NCBI GenBank assembly: GCA_029265615.1
Contig: JAJUIB010000009.1
Location: 1 to 64,000 of the forward strand
Direction: 5' to 3'
Origin: Spirochaetota bacterium
Lineage (GTDB): Bacteria > Spirochaetota > Spirochaetia > Treponematales > Rectinemataceae
Length of the DNA: 64,000 nucleotides
A model generated the notes under the pieces. The model was not told the origin of the DNA. It searched no databases and was given only the letters and a program-made list of their open reading frames with translations. Shown one piece after another: positions 58,783 to 64,000 of the stretch (its first letter is position 1; every line of letters begins with the position of its first letter). A program made the translations under genes and the position numbers.

Positions 58783-60093
58783 CTATGCCGCGGCTAGGCC
58801 AAAAAGTTGCGTGAAAAAGCGCGCGATCGCATCCTTGACGATCACGAAGATGTTGCCCTTCGGAATGTCCTGTGCTGCGACAAGATCGACGCGACGGAGT
58901 ACGCGCTCGCCCGAGAGGTAGACGACCTCGCCCACCTTCTGGCCCTTGGAAAGCGGCGCATCGAGGTCCTTGGGCGCGACGACCCGCGCCTTAAGGCCCG
59001 GCACGAGCGCGTGCGGCAAGGTCACCGCAAGGGCTTCGGCAGGGACGAGCTTTGCATAACGCTCGGTTCCGAACCAGGCGCGGGGCGCGGGGAGCGGGCC
59101 GAGATCGACGGACCTTGTCTCGAAACTATTGAACGCCCAATCGAGAAGGGCCGCTCCGTCGGCGCTTCGTTGGGCTGCGCCGCCGCGGGGGGCGCCCTCG
59201 CCCGAGCCGCCGAGCGTTACGAGGAGGAAGCGCGTGCCGTTTCGTACCGCGGTAGCTGCGAGATTGTAGCCCGCCTCGATGATGTAGCCGGTCTTGAGGC
59301 CGTCACAGCCTTCGTAGTCGCGCACAAGGTTGTTGCGGTTGTACTGGATGATGCGCCCTTTGGGGACATAGGTCGCGGTCGCGTGCTCTGCGCGGGGAAA
59401 CTCGATATACTTGAGCGCGTGGAGTTCCTCAAGCGACTCGGGGTGAAGTTCGATGTAGCGGCGGCAGAAGGCGGCAAACTCGCGCGCGGTGACGACATTG
59501 AGCTCTGACAGCCCCGAGGGCTCGATGAAGCGCAGGCCTGGAAATCCGAGTTCGCGCATCGCCTCGTTCATTTTCGCGGCGAAAGCCTCGCCCGATCCTG
59601 AGACGCGACGCGCAAGGGCGAAGGCCGCGTCGTTGCCCGAGACAACAGCGGCGCCGCGCATCAAATCGAGCACCGATACGTGCATACCCGGTTGTAGGTA
59701 CATGAGCGAGGAGCCGTAGGGGATCGCGGGCGAACAGTCCCGAGGATCGATCTCGACGAGTTCGTCCTTCGAAAGACGCCCCGCGGAAATCTCGTCGTAG
59801 ACCACGTGGAGCGTGACGAGCTTGGTAAGGCTCGCAGGCGGCACGGGAAGGTCGGGGTTCTTGGCGTAAAGCACCGTACCCGTCGCCGCGTCGATGATGA
59901 CGGCCGCGCGGGCGCTTATGTCAGGCGGCGCAAGCACGCCTGCGCCGCCTATGGCGGCAGCGCCCATAGGAGCGGCGCCCATGGCAGCGGCGCGGGCAAG
60001 ACCCAGGAAGAGCGCACAGGCTACGGCAAGGGCGCGTAGCCTAGTACCCCCGCCCCGGCGGGAAAGGATCGTCACAGCCTTACGATGCTCCAT
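58783..60093 (-). CDS. D-alanyl-D-alanine carboxypeptidase (penicillin-binding protein 5 family)
   Basis: The product has 436 residues. A hydrophobic signal segment (about residues 21-39) and Gly/Ala-rich stretch (GAAPMGAAAIGGAG) precede the peptidase-S11 domain. The motifs are S88-L-T-K91, S152-G-N154 and a KTG (GLKTGYIIEA). It trims the terminal D-Ala from peptidoglycan stems. The C-terminal domain (about 340-436) matches the PBP5-like extension and ends with a short amphipathic helix. ATG 60093 lies 4 nt after the asnS stop, so the two are co-transcribed. Confidence 0.9.
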   Translation of the reverse strand: MEHRKAVTILSRRGGGTRLRALAVACALFLGLARAAAMGAAPMGAAAIGGAGVLAPPDISARAAVIIDAATGTVLYAKNPDLPVPPASLTKLVTLHVVYDEISAGRLSKDELVEIDPRDCSPAIPYGSSLMYLQPGMHVSVLDLMRGAAVVSGNDAAFALARRVSGSGEAFAAKMNEAMRELGFPGLRFIEPSGLSELNVVTAREFAAFCRRYIELHPESLEELHALKYIEFPRAEHATATYVPKGRIIQYNRNNLVRDYEGCDGLKTGYIIEAGYNLAATAVRNGTRFLLVTLGGSGEGAPRGGAAQRSADGAALLDWAFNSFETRSVDLGPLPAPRAWFGTERYAKLVPAEALAVTLPHALVPGLKARVVAPKDLDAPLSKGQKVGEVVYLSGERVLRRVDLVAAQDIPKGNIFVIVKDAIARFFTQLFGLAAA

Positions 60094-60097
60094 CTCT

Positions 60098-61486
60098 CTA
60101 GAAATCGGCAAGTTTCGGCGCGCGCGGGAAGGGAATGACATCGCGGATGTTTCCCATGCCCGTGACATAGAGAATGAGGCGCTCGAAGCCGAGTCCGAAA
60201 CCTGAGTGCGGGGTTGTGCCGAAACGGCGCAGGTCGAGATACCAGGAATAGGCCTTCTCGTCGAGGCCGAGTTCGCGGATCCGCGTTTCGAGCTTTGCAA
60301 GATCGTCCTCGCGCTCGGAGCCGCCGATGATTTCGCCGAAGCGGGGCACAAGGAGGTCCATCGCGCGCACTGTCTTCCCGTCGGCGTTTTGCTTCATGTA
60401 GAAGGACTTGATCTCCTTGGGGTAGTCGGTGAGGAAGAGCGGACCACCTGCGATCTTTTCGCAGAGGAACTTTTCGTGCTCGCTCATGAGGTCGAGACCC
60501 CAGTAGGGTTTGACCTCGAAGTGCTCGGCGTTTTTTTCAAGGAGGGCGACGGCTTCCGTGTACGTCATGTGGGCGAAGGGCCGCTCAAGCACTGCTTTGA
60601 GGCTGTCGACAAGTCCAGGCTGAATGCGCTGGTCGAAAAAGGCAAGATCCTCGGCGCAATCCGCAAGCGCGGTTCTGACGAGGTGCTTGAGGAACTCTTC
60701 GGCGAGCTCCATGTTGTCGGAAAGCTCGGCGAAGGCGACTTCCGGCTCGATCATCCAAAACTCGGAAAGGTGGCGGGTCGTGTTCGAGTTTTCCGCGCGG
60801 AAGGTGGGACCGAAGGTGTAGACGCGGGACAGTGCCTCGCAGTAGGTCTCGACGTTGAGCTGGCCCGAAACGGTGAGATAGGCAGGTTTGCCGAAAAAGT
60901 CCTTCGTGTAGTCGACGGCTTGGCCCGACTGTGCAAGCCGATCGAGGTCGAGGGTTGTCACCTGGAACATGGCGCCTGCTCCCTCACAGTCGGAGGCGGT
61001 GATGAGGGGGGTGTGGACGTACACAAAGCCGCGCGCCTGGAAAAACTCATGGATCGCATAGGCCATGCGGTTGCGGACCCGTGCGACCGCGCCGAAGGTG
61101 TTTGTTCGGGGACGGAGGTGGGCGATCTCGCGGAGAAATTCGAGCGAGTGAGCCTTTTTCTGGAGCGGGTAGCTTTCCGCCGGTGCTTCTCCGATCACCC
61201 GAAGCGCATGCGCCTTGACTTCGAGCCTTTGGCCCGCGGCAGGGGAGGGGACGAGCCGCCCTTCGACCGCGACGCTTGCGCCCGTGCCTGCTTTGGAAAG
61301 CTCGCTGGCAAGCTCTGGTCCCGGCGCATCGAAGACGCACTGCAGATTGCCAAGGCGCGAGCCATCGTTGACCTCGAGAAAGACCGCGGTTTTGGTCTCT
61401 CTGCGGGTGCGTACCCAGCCCTTAACGACAACCTCCCTGCCATCCGGTTCGAGGGCGGTTATCTCCTTGACGGTCATGAGCTTCAT
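60098..61486 (-). CDS. asnS: Asparaginyl-tRNA synthetase
   Basis: The product has 462 residues, the normal length. It charges tRNA-Asn with asparagine. The OB-fold anticodon-binding part is at the N-terminus (VVVKGWVRTRRETKTAVFLE). Class II motif 2 is TFRAENSNTTRHLSEFWMIE, and motif 3 is GFGLGFERLIL. The stretch AYLTVSGQLNVETYC distinguishes AsnRS from AspRS. GAGGAGA stands about 6 nt before ATG 61486. Confidence 0.95.
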   Translation of the reverse strand: MKLMTVKEITALEPDGREVVVKGWVRTRRETKTAVFLEVNDGSRLGNLQCVFDAPGPELASELSKAGTGASVAVEGRLVPSPAAGQRLEVKAHALRVIGEAPAESYPLQKKAHSLEFLREIAHLRPRTNTFGAVARVRNRMAYAIHEFFQARGFVYVHTPLITASDCEGAGAMFQVTTLDLDRLAQSGQAVDYTKDFFGKPAYLTVSGQLNVETYCEALSRVYTFGPTFRAENSNTTRHLSEFWMIEPEVAFAELSDNMELAEEFLKHLVRTALADCAEDLAFFDQRIQPGLVDSLKAVLERPFAHMTYTEAVALLEKNAEHFEVKPYWGLDLMSEHEKFLCEKIAGGPLFLTDYPKEIKSFYMKQNADGKTVRAMDLLVPRFGEIIGGSEREDDLAKLETRIRELGLDEKAYSWYLDLRRFGTTPHSGFGLGFERLILYVTGMGNIRDVIPFPRAPKLADF

Positions 61487-61524
61487 GCTGCTCTCCTCGG
61501 GCGCATTCGCACGGTGATGCGCTA

Positions 61525-61553
61525 TGTTTACATGAAAGCGGGATGCTGGTCAA
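61525..61553 (-). promoter_or_regulatory. Possible promoter of asnS
   Basis: On the minus strand TTGACC (61548-61553) and TAAACA (61525-61530) are 17 nt apart. The -10 box is poor. Confidence 0.4.
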
Positions 61554-61639
61554 ATCCCCGGCTTCGCGCTACTATGATTTCGGGTCTGTCCAGCGGCAAT
61601 GACAAGAATTTTCTGGCCCCCTTTTTGAGGAGGTACGCC

Positions 61640-62128
61640 ATGCGCTACAGTGTTCCCGTCGCCTACGCCCTCTGGTTTATTTCCGGTTGTGGCGCGGCGG
61701 GCTTTCACCGCTTTTACCTCGGCAAGACCGGAACGGGCCTTTTGTGGCTCTTCTCGGGCGGCCTTGGCATGGTCGGCGCCATCTACGATTTCTTCACCCT
61801 GCCGCGCCAAGTGGCGGAGGCGAATCTCCAAGCCGATCTGCGTGCGGCCCTCGAGCTTGAGGGGCGTCGAGCCTCACCGCGCGACGTGATCATGCAGCGC
61901 ACGGAAAGCGTCGAAAAGGTGATTCTCCGCACCGCGAAGAAAAACGGCGGGTATGTGACGCCGGGTGAGGTCGCTCTCGAAGGCGACGTGAGCCTTGACG
62001 ATGCCCGCAAAGCCCTCGACAAGCTCGCCGCGAGCGGGCATGCGGAAATGCGCGTCCGCTCAAGCGGCGTCGTCGTCTATGTATTTTCCGAATTCCTCAA
62101 GACGGGCGCCGAGGACTTCGCGGTGTGA
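61640..62128 (+). CDS. TM2-domain protein with C-terminal winged-helix-like part
   Basis: The product has 162 residues. GAGGAGGT precedes ATG 61640 with good spacing. The TM2 domain is VAYALWFISGCGAAGFHRFY then GKTGTGLLWLFSGGLGMVGA, two helices with the GxHRFYLG turn. The cytoplasmic rest has ESVEKVILRTAKKNGGYVTP and KALDKLAASGHAEMRVRSSG, a helix-turn-helix pattern with a wing. This may link membrane and DNA or RNA binding. It overlaps the Nudix gene by 4 nt (GTGA). Confidence 0.78.
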   Translation: MRYSVPVAYALWFISGCGAAGFHRFYLGKTGTGLLWLFSGGLGMVGAIYDFFTLPRQVAEANLQADLRAALELEGRRASPRDVIMQRTESVEKVILRTAKKNGGYVTPGEVALEGDVSLDDARKALDKLAASGHAEMRVRSSGVVVYVFSEFLKTGAEDFAV

Positions 62129-62535
62129 CGGTCGTCGTTGCCGCGCTTGCGGAAACGCGCGATGAGACGGGCCGTCGCGTCTTTCTGGCGCGCCGCGCGC
62201 CGGGAAAGCGCGACGGCGGTCTCTGGGAGCTCCCCGGCGGCAAGGTTGAACCTGGCGAGGAGCCGCGCGCGGCGCTCCTCCGTGAGCTTGCCGAGGAACT
62301 CGGTGTCGGGGCTCAGGTCGCCGATTGCCCCTCGAGCTATGAGTCTCGACTCGGTGGCCGGGATTTTCTTTTTTTGGTTTTTTCGACCCGTTTCTTCGCA
62401 CCGCCAGCCTTCCTTGCGGTTCACGATGCCATTGCCTATGTCCGCCCCGAAGACCTCGTTCGCTATCCCCTTGCCCCCCTCGACGGCCCCGCGCTTGAGG
62501 CCTGGGCAGGGAGCGGCGCTACAGTGAAAGACTAA
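62125..62535 (+). CDS. Nudix hydrolase (MutT-like)
   Basis: The product has 136 residues and starts at GTG 62125. The Nudix box GGKVEPGEEPRAALLREL then AEELGV is complete, with the Glu ligands for magnesium. PGKRDGGLWELPGGK is close to MutT and its relatives, which clean 8-oxo-dGTP from the nucleotide pool or hydrolyse related nucleoside diphosphate derivatives. Its end overlaps the convergent omptin gene by 17 nt. Confidence 0.85.
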   Translation: MTVVVAALAETRDETGRRVFLARRAPGKRDGGLWELPGGKVEPGEEPRAALLRELAEELGVGAQVADCPSSYESRLGGRDFLFLVFSTRFFAPPAFLAVHDAIAYVRPEDLVRYPLAPLDGPALEAWAGSGATVKD

Positions 62536-63514
62536 GGCCGAGCGCGCATGCGCCGAGCCCAAGGCCTGCGCCGCCGCCGTTTCCATAGGTCGATTGCTCC
62601 CCCGTTGTGAGATGTGTGACAATGGTGTCGCCGACAAGCCTTCCCACGAGCCTGAGGTCTCCCGAAATCCAGAGCTGCGTTCCTTCCCTCAGGACGTGCT
62701 CATAGCGGAGCGTGCCGAGGAGGGATAGACCGCCCCGCATCCGTTCAACAAAATCGAGGCCTCGCACGACGTGGTTGTCGAGATCGTCGCAGGCGGCAAG
62801 GGGGGAGAGCGCCACGGTGAGGCTTAGGCGCGCATTGCGTGTGCATGCCCAGCCTGCGCGGAGAACAAGGCTGGGGATGAGATAGTTCTGCTCGTACACG
62901 ATGCCGGTGCCATAGTGGGGCTCTTTGGGAAGGCCCGCGGTCCAGGGTGTATAGTGAGTTTGCCGTTCGGTTGGATACTGCAGATAGCCGTCGCGCGCTG
63001 TCCATTTGAATCGCATGAGGGTAAGTCCGAGCCCCCCGCCAACTGTCAGCGCTGTGCCAAGGCGCGCCTCCCTGCTCAGCTCAATATCTGCGAGCATGGC
63101 TCGCTCGGTGAAGCACTCATGTGCGGAAAAATGCGTTTTCACGCCATCCATGTTGAGAAAGTCTGAATCGCTCATCGTCCCGGTTCTGCCGTCTAAGCCC
63201 GCGCGAAGCCGTAGTTCGAGACGGAGTCCCCATGAAGGTCGCTCAAGCCGAAGCCCCGACTCCCAAAAGACGAGCGGTTCCATGGGCCACACAAGCTCGC
63301 TTACGACGTAGGCTCCGCTATAGACGAATTCGCGGGCTATGCCGAGGGCGAGCCCGATGCCGGAGGTTGCGCACAAATTCCATTCCGAAGGGGAACTGCC
63401 GCGTGACGATGATGTGGTGCCCTCTGGGAACCTCTCGGCATAAGCCGTGCGGATGAGTAGCGTGCTTAGGATGAGGGCTAAGAGAGCTTTACTGCGCACT
63501 CCTTTAGTGTACAT
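62519..63514 (-). CDS. Omptin-family outer membrane protease
   Basis: The product has 331 residues. After a signal peptide (SKALLALILSTLLIRTAYA) the sequence alternates short beta strands as in a ten-strand barrel. By eye it aligns with OmpT/Pla: GTMSDSDFLN matches OmpT GNMVDQDWMD, giving Asp116 and Asp118; WTARDGYLQYP matches FTARGGSYIY; and DLDNHVV gives Asp246-x-His248, matching Asp210-x-His212. The distance between the two pairs (130) is close to OmpT (127). These are the four catalytic residues. It should face the exterior and cleave between basic residues. ATG 63514 lies 7 nt after a TACGAT box, so it is probably leaderless; ATG 63523 is the alternative. Confidence 0.78.
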   Translation of the reverse strand: MYTKGVRSKALLALILSTLLIRTAYAERFPEGTTSSSRGSSPSEWNLCATSGIGLALGIAREFVYSGAYVVSELVWPMEPLVFWESGLRLERPSWGLRLELRLRAGLDGRTGTMSDSDFLNMDGVKTHFSAHECFTERAMLADIELSREARLGTALTVGGGLGLTLMRFKWTARDGYLQYPTERQTHYTPWTAGLPKEPHYGTGIVYEQNYLIPSLVLRAGWACTRNARLSLTVALSPLAACDDLDNHVVRGLDFVERMRGGLSLLGTLRYEHVLREGTQLWISGDLRLVGRLVGDTIVTHLTTGEQSTYGNGGGAGLGLGACALGLSLSL

Positions 63515-63521
63515 GCATATC

Positions 63522-63549
63522 ATCGTAAGATACCGGAAAAATGCTTCAA
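63522..63549 (-). promoter_or_regulatory. Promoter of the omptin gene
   Basis: TTGAAG (63544-63549) and TACGAT (63522-63527) on the minus strand are 16 nt apart. An imperfect palindrome, GCTT-c-AAAAA-GCG-TTTTT-t-AAGC (63543-63565), overlaps the -35 box and may be an operator. Confidence 0.5.
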
Positions 63550-63618
63550 AAAGCGTTTTTTAAGCCGCTTTGCCCGCGCTTTGTTTTACGGTACATTAAA
63601 CGCGGAAGGAATGAAACC

Positions 63619-64000
63619 GTGTTTTCCCATGGAAGTAGACGCACCCGCTATGCGGCATGCATTGCGCTCCTCGTCGTAAGTTTTTCCTCCTGCGGCCGCC
63701 CGCATGGCGGCCTTGTGCATCTTCCCGCAAACCCGCCGCTTTCAGGTGGGCTCGGCTACGCACTCGTCCGGGACTCATATGTTCGCCTTAAGGCCGAACC
63801 GCGGGCCGAGGCTGCGGACCTTGGCTACCTTCGCGACGGAAGCCTTGTCGAGCTCTTAGGCCGCGAGCTTGCGTCCCCCGACGTGGGTGCGAATCCTGCT
63901 TCATCCCGCGCGGTTCTCTGGTACCGCATCCGCGCTTTGCGCGATTTTGCCGATGAAGGCTGGGTGCGCGAGACGGAGCTTGAACTCTACGCAAGCCGTG
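63619..64000 (+). CDS. SH3-domain lipoprotein (partial, 3' end outside window)
   Basis: The product starts at GTG 63619; GGAAGGA (63604-63610) stands 8 nt before it. The signal peptide IALLVVSFSSC ends in a lipobox whose -3 residue is Phe, as seen in spirochaetal lipoproteins. The mature protein opens with a Gly/Pro-rich stretch, then resembles a bacterial SH3 domain (YVRLKAEPRAEAADLGYLRD then VLWYRIRAL and EGWVRETEL). Such domains often bind peptidoglycan or act as protein contacts in the envelope. The reading frame is open to the end of the window. Confidence 0.72.
   Translation, partial: MFSHGSRRTRYAACIALLVVSFSSCGRPHGGLVHLPANPPLSGGLGYALVRDSYVRLKAEPRAEAADLGYLRDGSLVELLGRELASPDVGANPASSRAVLWYRIRALRDFADEGWVRETELELYASR

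Noticed and set aside
60206-61639. Long 5' extension of the TM2 gene frame, antisense to asnS
   Set aside because: GAGGAGGT at 61627-61634 places the start at ATG 61640, and the extension lies wholly opposite asnS.
1-64000. tRNA, rRNA, CRISPR or insertion-sequence features
   Set aside because: I looked for TTCGA-type arm motifs, regularly spaced repeats and transposase motifs. None was found; the short tandem repeats have no spacers and lie in or beside genes.

Overview
The window is a 64 kb, GC-rich chromosomal stretch of a bacterium that is most likely a spirochaete (Treponema/Spirochaeta-like). The basis is the gene mix: a BMP-type lipoprotein with a nucleoside-type ABC transporter, an N/C-extended pyruvate-phosphate-dikinase relative, a FecR-domain exported protein, a Gld-type ABC system, many TPR/MCP/lipoprotein genes with loose spirochaetal lipoboxes, and a MurE without the DAP signature. 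This lineage call is inference from gene content; no rRNA or tRNA gene is visible. Coding density is about 95 percent, with no insertion sequence, prophage, CRISPR array or plasmid gene, so this reads as core chromosome rather than an island.

Layout. 1-4015: tail of an unidentified gene, then a two-gene operon of a protein ending in an HPr-like domain and a PPDK-like protein whose ATP-grasp domain has lost its nucleotide-binding residues. 4098-9099: unknown protein, TPR protein, orphan sensor kinase, HD-domain protein. 9267-13372: rocD, ddl and murE on the minus strand (ornithine and peptidoglycan). 13551-17399: queD, a long D12-class adenine methylase, and an MCP-like protein. 17447-22288: radical SAM/DEAD helicase pair, RNase Z. 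22411-26677: Gld-type ABC exporter cassette. 26746-33199: degenerate GGDEF protein, MEMO-family protein, murD with an unknown gene, FecR protein with a ZIP transporter. 33221-36876: heterodimeric ABC exporter. 37076-47326: a fused multi-redox-centre dehydrogenase with its FAD partner, facing a complete oligopeptide (opp) operon headed by an extra exported protein. 47763-50675: MerR regulator, FGGY kinase and AEC carrier operon. 50799-55452: BMP lipoprotein plus ABC importer. 55506-57846: Rrf2 regulator, cysteine desulfurase and NifU-like scaffold. 57888-64000: MutY-like glycosylase, DD-carboxypeptidase and asnS, TM2 protein and Nudix hydrolase, an omptin-like outer-membrane protease, and the start of an SH3-domain lipoprotein.

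How it works together. Cell-wall synthesis (murE, ddl, murD, a DD-carboxypeptidase) recurs through the window; the absence of the DNPR motif in MurE and the neighbouring ornithine aminotransferase suit the ornithine-containing peptidoglycan known in spirochaetes. Import (opp, BMP/ABC), amino-acid oxidation (37076-40356) and PEP/pyruvate chemistry (1355-4015) suggest a heterotroph living on peptides, amino acids and nucleosides. The Rrf2-NifS-NifU operon supplies the iron-sulfur clusters needed by the redox enzymes.

Gene expression. Many genes that stand alone or head an operon have a TATACT-like -10 box only 6-13 nt before the ATG and no Shine-Dalgarno sequence, often with a TTGCGG-like -35 box 16-18 nt further up. 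Leaderless or near-leaderless mRNAs therefore look common, while internal operon genes use AAGGAG sites or ATGA/GTGA overlaps. The most unusual candidate system is the HPr-like/pseudo-PPDK pair at 305-4015.
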